Source: Zhongshania sp. (lineage in GTDB: Bacteria; Pseudomonadota; Gammaproteobacteria; Pseudomonadales; Spongiibacteraceae). From it: 64,000 nt of DNA. Below, piece after piece: positions 52,234 through 62,916 of the stretch. Every line of letters starts with the position of its first letter. The first letter of the stretch is position 1. Where the stretch lies: assembly GCF_029212375.1 (NCBI RefSeq), contig NZ_JARGNU010000005.1, positions 68,395 through 132,394 on the forward strand, read 5' to 3'. The notes beneath the pieces are model-generated. The model was not told the origin of the DNA. It did no database searches and worked only from the letters and a program-made list of their open reading frames with translations. The translations under genes were made by a program, and so were the position numbers.

Positions 52234-54504
52234 ATGCAATTTAAGAAAACAGCATTATCTTGGGGGATTGCACTGGCAACGCCTCTGTTTTTGGCCGCCT
52301 GCGGTGGCGATGACAACAAAACTCACGCGGTGCAAAGCAGTGAAGCGAAAAGCTTTAACCGCATTGCGGTATATCCGGTATGCATGCAAGCGGATCCCAC
52401 ATGTAACAGCGATGACGCTACGGCCGCCGAAATTGTTGCTGCCAGCACCGACGGTATGACCCTTATTTACACCGACAGCCCCAAAGAGCAACTGGGTTTT
52501 GTCGATATCACCAATCCAGCAACGCCGACGGGCCTAGGTGTATTGCCGCTGGCCGGTGAACCAACCTCGGTGGCCGTTAAGGGCAATTACGCGCTTGTGG
52601 GCGTTAATACCAGCAGTGATTTTGTGAGTGTTTCCGGTTTACTGGTTGTTGTAGATATTGCCACCCGCAGCATAGTGCATTCTATTGATGTGGGTGGTCA
52701 GCCAGACTCGGTGGCGGTTAGCCCCGACGGTAGCTACGCAGCGGTAGTCATTGAAAATGAGCGTGACGAAGACCTTAATGATGGCGCCTTACCGCAAATG
52801 CCAGCAGGTAATTTGGTTATTGTGAAATTAACCGGCGAGCCAGCAGACTGGACCAGCAATACCGTTGACCTCGCTGGCTTGGCCGATTTGTACCCTACCG
52901 ATCCTGAACCAGAATTTGTTGATATCAACGCCGATAATATTGCCGTTGTCTCAATGCAGGAAAACAACCACATTGTTTTAGTCGATCTTTCAGACGGTAG
53001 CATCGTTAATGAATTCAGCGCCGGCAGTGTCGACCTGACTGGAATTGATGCCAATGAAGATGATGTTATTACCCAGAATGAATCGCTCGACGATGTGTTG
53101 CGTGAACCCGATGGTGTGAGCTGGCTGTCTACTGAATACTTTGTCACCGCCAACGAAGGCGACCTCGACGGTGGTAGCCGCAGCTTTAGTGTGTTTAACA
53201 CCGCCGGTGAAGTCGTTTATGAGGCAGGTAATACTTTAGATCAGCTCACCGCCCGCATTGGTCACTACCCAGAGTCTCGCTCCGAGAACAAAGGTAATGA
53301 ACCAGAAAATGCTGAATACGGCGTATTTGGCGAAGATCAGTTGCTGTTTGTAAACTCCGAGCGCGCCAGTGTTGTGTTTGTGTACGACGTGGCTGACTAC
53401 ACCAAGCCGGTATTTAAACAAGTGCTTCCCGCTGGCGTGGGTCCAGAGGGCGCCTTGGCTATCCCTTCGCGCAATCTGTTGATTGCAGCTAGCGAGGAAG
53501 ATAGCCGTGGCGATGTAATCCGCTCGGGCTTAAATATATACCAATATAGCACTGCGGCGGCTAGCTACCCGACCATCGTGTCTAACGATCGCGAGGATGG
53601 CTCACCAATATCGTGGAGCGCCTTGTCGGGCTTGTCTGCCGATCCATCTGACAGCAAGTTGGTTTACGCGGTAGACGATAGTTACTACAAGAAGAACCGC
53701 ATTTTTACCTTAGATGTTAGCGCGCAGCCAGCGGTAATCACTGCGGAAACCCGTATTGTCGACACTAACGGTGTGCTCGCTACCTTGCCGTTGGGAACCT
53801 TGCCTGCGGGTACGGTGAACGAAGATAAGACCGTTAATATTGACCCCGAAGGTGTTGCCAAACTGGCAGACGGTAGTTTTTGGATTGCCTCTGAGGGCAA
53901 GGGCAGCCTAATTGATGGCCCTGTTAGCAGTATGAATGTACTGATTGAAACCGACGCAAATGGGGTGATCCAGCAGGCGGTAACTTTGCCCGCAGCGGTT
54001 AATTTACTGCAGCGCAATAATGGCTTTGAAGGGGTTGCCGAGCATGAAGGTAAGCTTTACGTCGCCTTCCAGCGCGCTTGGCAGACAGAGGATAAGGTGC
54101 GGATTGGTATTTACGACATTAATGCGCAAAGCTGGAGCTTCTTGTTTTATACGCTAGATGCCCCAGAATCTCAGAACGGTGGTTGGGTAGGCTTGTCGGA
54201 AATAACTGCCTTAGGCAATGGCGAGTTCGTGGTTATTGAGCGGGACAACCAAGGTGGGCCAGACGCAGTAATTAAACGTTTGTACAAGTTTGATACGACC
54301 GGTCTTGCCAATGGTGCCACGGTAAGCAAAACCCTCGTGCGCGATGTACTTGCCGATATGAAGGCAACGGGTGGTCTGGTTACCGAGAAAATTGAAGGTT
54401 TGGCGCTGCTGGAAAATGGCGATTTGCTAATGGTGAATGATAATGATGGCGTTGATGACAGCAATGGTGAAACGCAGTTATTAAACCTAGGTAAGTTATT
54501 TTAA
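52234..54504 (+). CDS. lipoprotein with YVTN-like beta-propeller and esterase-like-phytase domain
   Basis: Lipobox-like LFLAACGG; DVGGQPDSVAVSPDGSYAAVV; NIDPEGVAKLADGSFWIASEG, NGFEGVAEHEGKLYVAFQ, KIEGLALLENGDLLMVNDND. Confidence 0.75.
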   Translation: MQFKKTALSWGIALATPLFLAACGGDDNKTHAVQSSEAKSFNRIAVYPVCMQADPTCNSDDATAAEIVAASTDGMTLIYTDSPKEQLGFVDITNPATPTGLGVLPLAGEPTSVAVKGNYALVGVNTSSDFVSVSGLLVVVDIATRSIVHSIDVGGQPDSVAVSPDGSYAAVVIENERDEDLNDGALPQMPAGNLVIVKLTGEPADWTSNTVDLAGLADLYPTDPEPEFVDINADNIAVVSMQENNHIVLVDLSDGSIVNEFSAGSVDLTGIDANEDDVITQNESLDDVLREPDGVSWLSTEYFVTANEGDLDGGSRSFSVFNTAGEVVYEAGNTLDQLTARIGHYPESRSENKGNEPENAEYGVFGEDQLLFVNSERASVVFVYDVADYTKPVFKQVLPAGVGPEGALAIPSRNLLIAASEEDSRGDVIRSGLNIYQYSTAAASYPTIVSNDREDGSPISWSALSGLSADPSDSKLVYAVDDSYYKKNRIFTLDVSAQPAVITAETRIVDTNGVLATLPLGTLPAGTVNEDKTVNIDPEGVAKLADGSFWIASEGKGSLIDGPVSSMNVLIETDANGVIQQAVTLPAAVNLLQRNNGFEGVAEHEGKLYVAFQRAWQTEDKVRIGIYDINAQSWSFLFYTLDAPESQNGGWVGLSEITALGNGEFVVIERDNQGGPDAVIKRLYKFDTTGLANGATVSKTLVRDVLADMKATGGLVTEKIEGLALLENGDLLMVNDNDGVDDSNGETQLLNLGKLF

Positions 54505-54524
54505 AACTAAGTTCAATGCCGCTT

Positions 54525-54552
54525 AAAACCCGCCTTAGTGCGGGTTTTTTTT
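54525..54552 (+). terminator. Rho-independent terminator
   Basis: AACCCGC-cttagt-GCGGGTT followed by T run. Confidence 0.85.
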
Positions 54553-54721
54553 GTTTGTTTGATTGATACTTGTGAAGGCTAAAGCGGGGTCGCCATCCGG
54601 CGCTAATATTTTTTCTTGCAGACCGTTGTGATTTTTGTGTGTTGATATTCTTCGCTAGGCTGGCGAATACTTTAGTATATTAGCTGGAAATGGAATTGTC
54701 TGGTATTGGGATGGATCTCAT

Positions 54722-55093
54722 ATGCAGCTCAGAAAGCTTCGGTTGCGTCAATTAATCGCCATTACGATGGCCTTTAGCTTAAGCGCTTGCACAAATACGC
54801 GAATTTATCGGCCGGCGGTAAACAAACCTCTACCACTGCAGCTGAGTAATTCTTATCTGGTGTATTTTGTCAGCGGTAAACACGAAACTTCGGTTATTAC
54901 TGCAATAACTGAACTTGGCTTTAGTGATAAAGCTGGGCACTCTCATCTTTTTTCTGAAGTAGACGAAGTCAAAGAGAAGGCGTTTAGTTTTCTAAAAACG
55001 ACGGGGTTCGCTGCTGGGGTTTTAGTTGTGCTTGCCGCGATCGGTGCATATTTAGTAGGAAAAACGATTGAAGACGCTTTTGAGAAGGAGTGA
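54722..55093 (+). CDS. small hypothetical lipoprotein with a C-terminal TM segment
   Basis: Signal/lipobox MAFSLSACTNT, TM FAAGVLVVLAAIGAYLVG; no family recognised. Confidence 0.5.
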   Translation: MQLRKLRLRQLIAITMAFSLSACTNTRIYRPAVNKPLPLQLSNSYLVYFVSGKHETSVITAITELGFSDKAGHSHLFSEVDEVKEKAFSFLKTTGFAAGVLVVLAAIGAYLVGKTIEDAFEKE

Positions 55094-55152
55094 GATTGCT
55101 GTGTGGAGTACCATAACGGTGGACTTAATTAACCACGTTATCTGCACCGGCC

Positions 55153-55560
55153 CTAGGAAAAATATTGCTCCACAATATCCTGCAATTTGTCTGCGTTAAG
55201 CGGCTTACTGCAATACGCAGATACAGCGGGGTGCGACTCTGCGCGCTCATGATCACTGGGGTTGACGGATGTTGATAAAATAATAATCACAGGTTGGCGT
55301 AAATCCTGGGGAACAATACCTTCATATCGATCAAGGAATTCCCAGCCATTAATGGCCGGCATATTGAGGTCTAAAAAAATGAGTTCGGGTAGCCGCTGCT
55401 TTAGTTTTATGGCGCTGCCAATGGTATTCAAGGCCTCGGCAGCGAGGGTGTAGCTGGTGACCGTTTTGCAGATACGCGCTTTTTCAATAATCATTTGGTG
55501 GTAGTAATTGTCAGCACTGCTGTCGTCAACCAAGATAATTTTTTCGAGCTTCGCGGTCAT
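55153..55560 (-). CDS. Rcp1-like single-domain response regulator
   Basis: IILVDDSSADNYYHQMIIEKA, LIFLDLNMPAINGWEFLD, SAYCSKPL. Confidence 0.88.
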   Translation of the reverse strand: MTAKLEKIILVDDSSADNYYHQMIIEKARICKTVTSYTLAAEALNTIGSAIKLKQRLPELIFLDLNMPAINGWEFLDRYEGIVPQDLRQPVIIILSTSVNPSDHERAESHPAVSAYCSKPLNADKLQDIVEQYFS

Positions 55561-57380
55561 ATCGATATCACCTTGGGTATAGTAAAGCAAAAGCGGCAGC
55601 CTTGGTTTAAAGCAGAATCTACCCAAATTTTGCCGCCGTGCAAATTAATAACTTTTTTACAATTAGCCAGACCAATACCGCTGCCGGGGTAGGTGTCTTG
55701 GCTGTGCAGGCGTTTAAATATCATAAAAATTTGGTCTATATACTCAGCCTCAATACCAATGCCATTATCACTGACAGTAAAACACCAGTCGCTTTTTTTA
55801 TCTACACAGCTAATGTCAATTTGCAGAGGGGTGTCTGGTTTTCTGAATTTTAAGGCATTGCTAATCAGATTTTGGAAGAGAATGCGCAATTCGGTTTCAT
55901 AGGCCGTTATCACCGGTAAACGACCTATCTTAATGTGGGTAGTGTCAGAATTAATGCCTGCATCTAAATCGGCAATGACCTTGCTAACAAGCGCTTCGCA
56001 GTTAACCGTAACCAGTTCTGGGGCTCTGCCTATCCGGCTGTAAGACATTAGCCCAAACACGAGCTTGCGCATCCGCTCGGCGGCTTCGCCAATAAAGTTT
56101 ACCGACATTAAAACCCGTTCATTGGGTTCGCTACCCGACAGCTCTTCGCGCAGTAGATCGCTAAAATTGCTTAAAGTACGCAAGGGCTCCTGAAGGTCGT
56201 GAGATGCAGCAAAGGCAAATTGGGCTAATTCTTCGTTGGACGCTTCTAAGCGCAGGACCGATTTTTGTAATTGCTGCGCCTTGAGTTGATAGCCCTCAGA
56301 CATGCGCTGTGCAAATCCCAGCGCGCGGCGATTGGCCCGCGAGAGTAATAGAAATAGGCTAAGCAACAGGAGGTCGACAAAAATACCGCCAATGAGTATT
56401 AAGGTGGGTTGAGTATTTTGAGTTTCTGCGCGAAATGCCTTGGTTGACCACACCTCGACCAGCCATTCCCGCCCATAAACCTCAATAGTGTAACTTTTTT
56501 TGAACAGTGGATTGGGGTCAAAGTAGGCTTCATCGCGATTGTTTTCATCGTATAGCGACTCGCCTTGGTCGCTAATGCGAATACCGACCTGGCGACGACT
56601 TTTCTCCAAGGTGCCACGCATCAGCTTATGAACAACGAAGGGGGCGTAAACCATGCCCTCAAATTGCGCGCGCCTGCTTTCTAGGCTACTAACCGCGTTA
56701 ACAGGCGGAGGTTTGCGATAGAACGGTGCGTAAAACAAAAAACCTGGGGTTTTCTCGGCATCTTGTACCAAGACAATCGGACCGGTGATTTGCGCTTGGC
56801 CGGTATCGCGAGCCTTAAGCGCGGCGGTTAAACGATTAGTCTCGTGGGCAACATCAAGCCCGACCGCGGCCAGATTGTCTTTTTCTGGTTCTATATAGGT
56901 AATGGGGAGTAAGTAGCCATTGTTGTGCTGAGGGTGAATTTCATAATTAGCTCGGCTTTTGCGCTGCTCCACATAATAGCGATCTAAATCGCCCTTGCTT
57001 ACCTTGTGAATTACGCCAATGCCGTTGATACCCTTGTATTTAATTGGCAAGTGCAGCGCGCTGGCAAATTCTTGCCATTGATGTCGGCTCATATTCCCAT
57101 CGTGGGATTGGATGGTAGCAACTCCAGCCCACAGCGCATCTTCGTATTTCTGCAGACGCTCCGAAAGTAACGTAATACTTTGATCTGCTTCGCGGCTAAA
57201 GCGAGTCTCGATTTTGTCTTGCACTTGGTGGCGGGAATATTGCCATACACCAAGGGTTAGCAGGAGTGACAAGCTCACCACTAGCCAGTGGACCCAATGC
57301 AAACCGCCGGCCTTTTCCAAGGCTTGCTGTTCGGTGAGGATGGCACCTTGATCCTTTTCTGGTATTTGCTGTTCAGTCAT
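55557..57380 (-). CDS. CHASE-domain sensor histidine kinase
   Basis: CHASE-like periplasmic region (GVATIQSHDGNMSRHQWQEFASAL...), ASHDLQEPLRTLSNFSDLL H-box, DNGIGIE, GSGIGLANCKKVI. Confidence 0.88.
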   Translation of the reverse strand: MTEQQIPEKDQGAILTEQQALEKAGGLHWVHWLVVSLSLLLTLGVWQYSRHQVQDKIETRFSREADQSITLLSERLQKYEDALWAGVATIQSHDGNMSRHQWQEFASALHLPIKYKGINGIGVIHKVSKGDLDRYYVEQRKSRANYEIHPQHNNGYLLPITYIEPEKDNLAAVGLDVAHETNRLTAALKARDTGQAQITGPIVLVQDAEKTPGFLFYAPFYRKPPPVNAVSSLESRRAQFEGMVYAPFVVHKLMRGTLEKSRRQVGIRISDQGESLYDENNRDEAYFDPNPLFKKSYTIEVYGREWLVEVWSTKAFRAETQNTQPTLILIGGIFVDLLLLSLFLLLSRANRRALGFAQRMSEGYQLKAQQLQKSVLRLEASNEELAQFAFAASHDLQEPLRTLSNFSDLLREELSGSEPNERVLMSVNFIGEAAERMRKLVFGLMSYSRIGRAPELVTVNCEALVSKVIADLDAGINSDTTHIKIGRLPVITAYETELRILFQNLISNALKFRKPDTPLQIDISCVDKKSDWCFTVSDNGIGIEAEYIDQIFMIFKRLHSQDTYPGSGIGLANCKKVINLHGGKIWVDSALNQGCRFCFTIPKVISI

Positions 57381-57804
57381 AGTGTGGACAAATAACCTGT
57401 AGGAAATACTTGCCACCAATATCATAGCCAATGAGGGTGATGGCTTGTTTATTTATAGCATTTGGCCGCAGCTTAGCGGATGTTATTCAAATAGTTAATT
57501 CCTAGGGTCCGCGGCCCTGCGCCCAGCTTAGTCCACAGTATAGGTAGCTATGTCTGGCACTACTACTGTGTCGACTTAGTTATTGACGGCAACTACGTAC
57601 AAGTACTGCAATAGCTAACGTCGTAACGAGGTTCGGGGAAAAATCGCGAGGCTATAAGGTTTTGAGTAGCCATGGTCATTATTGATGATGTGCAGCGCTT
57701 GGTGCGCCGGATGTTTACGCTGAGTATTAGTGCGAGCGGGCAAGGGTGGTTATAATGCCCACACGTTACAAGTTTTATTCAATTATTCGGAGCAGGGACC
57801 CTTT

Positions 57805-58995
57805 ATGATCATCAAGCCTCGTGTACGTGGTTTTATGTGTGTAACAACTCACCCCAAGGGTTGTGAGGCCAATGTTAGTCAGCAAATCGATTATGTTAAA
57901 GCGCAGGGGCCAATTGCAGATGGTCCTAAGCGGGTGCTGGTAATTGGTGCCTCTACGGGATACGGCCTTGCTTCACGGATTACAGCCGCCTTTGGCGCTG
58001 GCGCCGCCACCTTGGGTATCTTCTTTGAGAAAGAAGGGATTGAAAGAAAGCCTGGCACCGCTGGTTGGTATAACTCGGCAGGCTTTCATAAATTTGCCGA
58101 GGCCGAAGGCCTGTATGCAAAGAGCATTAATGGCGACGCGTTTTCCGATGCCATTAAAGAAAAGACCATTGCGCAGATTAAAGCCGATCTTGGTCAGGTC
58201 GATTTAGTGGTGTATAGCTTGGCCTCGCCGCGTCGCCAGCACCCTAAAACAGGTGTGGTGTATAACTCTACCTTAAAACCGATTGGTAAAGATGTTACCC
58301 AGCGCGGCGTGAATACCGATAAAGAAACCATCGAAAACTTTACCTTGGCTGCGGCCAGCGACGAAGAGATAAGCAACACTGTTGCGGTAATGGGTGGTGA
58401 AGATTGGCAAATGTGGATTGATGCACTGGACGACGCCGGTGTACTGGCCGATGGTGCCAAGACTACCGCTTACACCTATTTAGGTGACCGTCTAACCTGG
58501 GATATCTACTGGCACGGCACGATTGGCGCAGCCAAGAAAGACCTGGATAAGCGCGTGATTAATATTCGCGAACGCCTCGCCGCCAAAGGTGGCGACGCAC
58601 GGGTGTCGGTGCTTAAAGCGGTTGTTACCCAAGCTAGCTCGGCAATTCCGGTTATGCCTCTGTATTTGGCGCTGTTGTTTAAAGTCATGAAAGGCGATGG
58701 CAGCCACGAGGGCTGTATTGAGCAAGTTTACGGCCTGTTCAAAAATAGCCTGTATGGCAGCGAGCCAATTTGTGATGACGAGGGGCGTTTGCGGGCCGAT
58801 GGCTTGGAAATGCGGCCTGAGGTGCAAGATGCGGTTGCCAAAATGTGGGAAGCCGTCACCACCGAAAATCTTCACGAGACCACTGATTTTAGCGGCTACA
58901 AACGCGAGTTCCTGCGCTTGTTTGGCTTTGAAATTGATGGCGTAGATTACGACGCTGATGTTAATCCAGAAGTGGCGATTAAAAACATGGTCTAA
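57805..58995 (+). CDS. fabV: trans-2-enoyl-CoA/ACP reductase FabV
   Basis: [51 protein letters not shown]. Confidence 0.96.
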   Translation: MIIKPRVRGFMCVTTHPKGCEANVSQQIDYVKAQGPIADGPKRVLVIGASTGYGLASRITAAFGAGAATLGIFFEKEGIERKPGTAGWYNSAGFHKFAEAEGLYAKSINGDAFSDAIKEKTIAQIKADLGQVDLVVYSLASPRRQHPKTGVVYNSTLKPIGKDVTQRGVNTDKETIENFTLAAASDEEISNTVAVMGGEDWQMWIDALDDAGVLADGAKTTAYTYLGDRLTWDIYWHGTIGAAKKDLDKRVINIRERLAAKGGDARVSVLKAVVTQASSAIPVMPLYLALLFKVMKGDGSHEGCIEQVYGLFKNSLYGSEPICDDEGRLRADGLEMRPEVQDAVAKMWEAVTTENLHETTDFSGYKREFLRLFGFEIDGVDYDADVNPEVAIKNMV

Positions 58996-59013
58996 TTTTG
59001 GCCCTGTTTGTTT

Positions 59014-59042
59014 AAAAAGGAAGCTGCGGCTTCCTTTTTTTA
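59014..59042 (+). terminator. Rho-independent terminator after fabV
   Basis: AAAAAGGAAGC-tgc-GGCTTCC-T7. Confidence 0.88.
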
Positions 59043-59110
59043 TGCCCGTAGCATTTGCGGCAAGGCCCGCGCTGAGCTAGAGTGTGGCGGCTTTTTGCGT
59101 CGGAATTTCC

Positions 59111-60472
59111 ATGTCTTTAATGTCTCGTCAATTATCCCGTCAGGAATTGAGTGCCCAGTTAAAATTGGCGCTGCCAATTTTTGGTGGCCAACTCGCCCAG
59201 TCGGCCAATGGCTTTGTCGACACGGTGATGTCTGGCCGCGTGTCCGCTTTGGATTTGGCGGCAGTGGGGGTGGGCGCCAGTATTTGGGTGCCAGTATTCC
59301 TCTTTATGACCGGCATGTTGATGAGCGCCACCTCGGTGTTGGCTCGCCACGTTGGTGGCAAGCAATTGCAGCGTATCAACCCGCTGATGCATCAGGTGAC
59401 CACTATCGCGATTGGGGTGGGGCTTATCGCCATGGTATTGCTGTGCAATACCGAACCGCTACTCGAGTTTATGGATGTTGATCCCGCCATGCGTCCGCTG
59501 GTGCTGGAGTACCTGTTCGGTTTGAGCTGGGGAATGCCGGCGGTAGCACTGGTGTTGGCGTTGCGCAGCTATACCGAGGCTTTGAGCCACACCCGCCCAG
59601 TGTTAATCATTAGTGTTGTCGGGCTGCTTGCCAATATCCCTATCAATTACGTTTTGATCTACGGCAAGCTGGGCGTACCCGCGATGGGCGGCGTTGGTTG
59701 TGGTTGGGCTACAGCAATTGTGATGTGGCTGATGGCTATAATGATGCTGGTCTATGTATATCGGCACCGAGTTTATCAAGAGGTTCGTTTAAGCTTTAAG
59801 CCCTGGCACTGGGAGCCACGCACCATCGCTTATTTACTTAAGCTGGGCCTGCCAGTTGGCATGACCATCTTTTTTGAAGTGAGTGTGTTTTGCATTATCG
59901 CGCTGTTTATCAGCCAGGCGGGGGCAGAAATTGTTGCGGGGCATCAGCTGGCGCTCAATTTTACCTCGCTGGTGTTTATGCTGCCCCTAAGTTTTGCATT
60001 GGCGGCGACCACGCGGGTCGGCCTTGCCCGCGGTGGCAATGACCCCGAGGGGCTGCGCCGCGCAGTGAAAATCGCGTTTAAAATTACCCTCTGTATTGGT
60101 GGCACGGCTGCGGCCTTGCTGGTGCTGACCAGAGCTTGGATACCGTTAATTTATACCGATAACGCCGCGGTGATTAGCTTGGCGAGCTACCTTTTACTCT
60201 TTGCCGCCCTATATCAAATCTCTGATGCTATTCAGGTAACGGCAAACGGCTGTTTACGGGGCTTTGAAGACACCACTATCCCAATGGTATTGACCTTGTT
60301 TGCCTACTGGGGTGTTGGTCTGCCACTCGGCTATATGCTCGCCATGACCGATTTAGCCGTGCCCGCAATGGGGCCCAGTGGCTTTTGGTTGGGTCTGTTT
60401 GCGGGGCTTAGCTCTGCCGCGGTATTGCTGGGCCTGCGCTTGCGTTGGCGATTACGCCAGCCCTTGCACTAG
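59111..60472 (+). CDS. MATE family efflux transporter
   Basis: LALPIFGGQLAQSANGFVDTVMSGRVSALDLAAVGVGASIW; 12-TM-like protein. Confidence 0.93.
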   Translation: MSLMSRQLSRQELSAQLKLALPIFGGQLAQSANGFVDTVMSGRVSALDLAAVGVGASIWVPVFLFMTGMLMSATSVLARHVGGKQLQRINPLMHQVTTIAIGVGLIAMVLLCNTEPLLEFMDVDPAMRPLVLEYLFGLSWGMPAVALVLALRSYTEALSHTRPVLIISVVGLLANIPINYVLIYGKLGVPAMGGVGCGWATAIVMWLMAIMMLVYVYRHRVYQEVRLSFKPWHWEPRTIAYLLKLGLPVGMTIFFEVSVFCIIALFISQAGAEIVAGHQLALNFTSLVFMLPLSFALAATTRVGLARGGNDPEGLRRAVKIAFKITLCIGGTAAALLVLTRAWIPLIYTDNAAVISLASYLLLFAALYQISDAIQVTANGCLRGFEDTTIPMVLTLFAYWGVGLPLGYMLAMTDLAVPAMGPSGFWLGLFAGLSSAAVLLGLRLRWRLRQPLH

Positions 60473-61847
60473 GCTTGGTGCTTGCAGGTGAAAAATACTG
60501 CGAAGGCGCAAAGAGCGGACTGGGTATTTCTTGCGCAGTTACTGACTTATTACTGCGAATAGCAAAATCGTGGCTGATACGTGGTCTATAGGCCGAACTA
60601 CCGCTCAGTACGCGCCATTTTACCGCCCAACTGGGGTTGGCCAGCAACTCATTGCCCACCTGCATCACGCCCGCTAGGGTCAGGCGCAGTGGGTTCATGT
60701 GTAAAGTCGGCTGGCCGCTGAGGCCAACGCGGGGCGTAGTGGCGCTGAGCGGGCAGTAAGTGCCAAACATAATGTCCCAAATAAACAGCGGGCCACCGCC
60801 AATATTGACCAAGTTCACTGCGCCGCTGCGGCCGCAGTGTTCGGGTTCCGATGAATGGTGCATATAGTGATACACGCCACCGCCCGAGATAAAACTCGCC
60901 ACGCGAATGATTCGGCTGCGGGATGCCCAGCGGTATAAGGCCGTCTGATGACCAAAAATCTCTGGAATCAAAATGAGGCAATTATAAATAATCACCTCGG
61001 TATACAGCGGCTCAGTGCTGAATAGTTTGGTACAGGCGCCCAGTACTAAATTGTAGGGCAGTACCAAAAACACAAACAGTGGTAGAGCGCTGAATACCGC
61101 GAGGGTGGTGGGCTGAATCAGCGCTGGGGTCATGTGGTGGGGGCGGTGGAATAATAGCCAGAGAAGGCGATAACTGTGGCCGAGACGGTGAAACCAGTAG
61201 TGGAAAAACCCGCTTAGTACCGCAATAATAACGACCGCTAAGGGCGCTGGTGTATCGAAAATCGTTGGTATATTCTGCATAACGAGCTGGTGGGCAAAGC
61301 TTACATTGAGGCTTATCCAATGCCAGCCGAGGCTAAAGTCTAGGCCTGCTAAACTGCCCAGTATGCCAAGGCCAAACAGTATTAGCGGAATGGCCGCCGT
61401 GGCGAGGACATTGGTGAATAAAAAAACTGCAAGCCACTGAATTGGGTAGGGCTTGCCTTGTTCTCGCTGAAATAGAAAATAGCCAGCCAGTATCACGACA
61501 AGTCTGAATAGGGTAGTAAAGGCCAGTAAGCTGAGGGCGCTATACCACAACATTGGCTGCGCGCGGTGCAGTTGGTGCAAACTGTCCAGTAGTGGTTGAA
61601 AGCTGACTACGTCGCCAAGGCCTGGGCCGAGGTAGGCGCCAAGGTGCAGAAGCTGTAAAAAACCGATACTGTAGGTGAGCGCAAATGCAATTACCAACGC
61701 ATTGGCAAGCCTGCGATAGCGTTCGCCAAAATCGGGAATCTCGGCTTTGAATAGTAGATAGAATAAGCGTTTCACGCGTTCCCCTGCTGGCTTAAGCGCC
61801 AGTGGCAAAATTATGTCGTCCTGAACGGCGTTGCTCCATTTACACAA
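60408..61847 (-). CDS. sterol desaturase / fatty acid hydroxylase family membrane protein
   Basis: YWFHRLGHSYRLLWLLFHRPHHMT, HYMHHSSEPEHCG histidine clusters. Confidence 0.85.
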   Translation of the reverse strand: MCKWSNAVQDDIILPLALKPAGERVKRLFYLLFKAEIPDFGERYRRLANALVIAFALTYSIGFLQLLHLGAYLGPGLGDVVSFQPLLDSLHQLHRAQPMLWYSALSLLAFTTLFRLVVILAGYFLFQREQGKPYPIQWLAVFLFTNVLATAAIPLILFGLGILGSLAGLDFSLGWHWISLNVSFAHQLVMQNIPTIFDTPAPLAVVIIAVLSGFFHYWFHRLGHSYRLLWLLFHRPHHMTPALIQPTTLAVFSALPLFVFLVLPYNLVLGACTKLFSTEPLYTEVIIYNCLILIPEIFGHQTALYRWASRSRIIRVASFISGGGVYHYMHHSSEPEHCGRSGAVNLVNIGGGPLFIWDIMFGTYCPLSATTPRVGLSGQPTLHMNPLRLTLAGVMQVGNELLANPSWAVKWRVLSGSSAYRPRISHDFAIRSNKSVTAQEIPSPLFAPSQYFSPASTKPSARAGVIANASAGPAIPRQS

Positions 61848-62023
61848 TATACCATAAATGAGTCTTAGTGATGGCTTTTTCGATCACGGGCAGGTGTCCC
61901 TGCATACACCGATAGCAACGCGTTGCGTTGTCGACTTGCCATTGGCTATTTAGGCTCTTACTCTTCTCATATTAATGATTTACAGATATGTACAGTGACT
62001 AACTTGAATGCGAGACGGGCTTT

Positions 62024-62860
62024 ATGATGCAAGCAGGTGTTTTGGAGACAATTCTTCCCGGTATTCACCGGCTGGTGGCGCCTAACCCCAGTGCATTAAC
62101 GGGGCCGGGCACCAACACCTATTTGCTGGGTAGTAAGGCCATTACTATTTTAGATCCAGGCCCAGATATTCCAGCGCATATCGACGCTATTGTGGCGGCC
62201 GTGGCAACCCTGGGAGCCGAGGTGGAGCGCATTGTGACCACCCACACCCACTCCGACCACTCGCCGGGCGCTGCCACTTTACAAGACTATTTTCCAGGTG
62301 TGCCGGTGATTGGTGCGCGTATTGTTGATGACGGATATCAGGATCAGAGTTTTGCGCCCACACAGGGCCTTGCTCACGACGATTGCTTTGCTATTGAGGG
62401 CAGCTCGCTGCGCGCAATTTACACCCCTGGCCATGTTGCGAATCATTTTTGCTTCTTACACGAAGCCACCGGCGCCGTGTTTACCGGCGATCATATTATG
62501 CAGGGCTCCACGGTGGTGATAATTCCACCTGCTGGTGATATGGCCGACTATGTTGACTCGCTGCACTTACTACTCGATTACCCCATGCAATATTTGGCGC
62601 CGGGCCACGGCAGTTTAATCGCTAGCCCCCACGCCGAGGTGGAGGCCTTGGTTGCCCACCGACGAGGGCGAGAAGCGAAAATTGTCGCCGCGTTTAAGGA
62701 GGTCGTAAAAGGCGACCTCGACGCCTTGGTGGCGGTGGCGTATCGTGATGTTGATGTGAGCATTCACCCCATTGCAAAATTGTCTTTATGGGCGCATCTG
62801 CTTAAATTAGAGAAGGAGTCTAGCGCTCGCCAACACGAGGGCCAGTGGGAGCTGGTGTAG
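62024..62860 (+). CDS. MBL-fold metallohydrolase (LACTB2/RNase Z-like)
   Basis: GPGTNTYLLGSKAITILDPGPD, TTHTHSDHSPGA, YTPGHVANHFCF, FTGDHIMQGSTVVI. Confidence 0.9.
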   Translation: MMQAGVLETILPGIHRLVAPNPSALTGPGTNTYLLGSKAITILDPGPDIPAHIDAIVAAVATLGAEVERIVTTHTHSDHSPGAATLQDYFPGVPVIGARIVDDGYQDQSFAPTQGLAHDDCFAIEGSSLRAIYTPGHVANHFCFLHEATGAVFTGDHIMQGSTVVIIPPAGDMADYVDSLHLLLDYPMQYLAPGHGSLIASPHAEVEALVAHRRGREAKIVAAFKEVVKGDLDALVAVAYRDVDVSIHPIAKLSLWAHLLKLEKESSARQHEGQWELV

Positions 62861-62916
62861 ATTGCAAGTAGAGAGGACGTTTTTCTAGATTTAAGCAACG
62901 ATGGAAAGGGGTTTGT

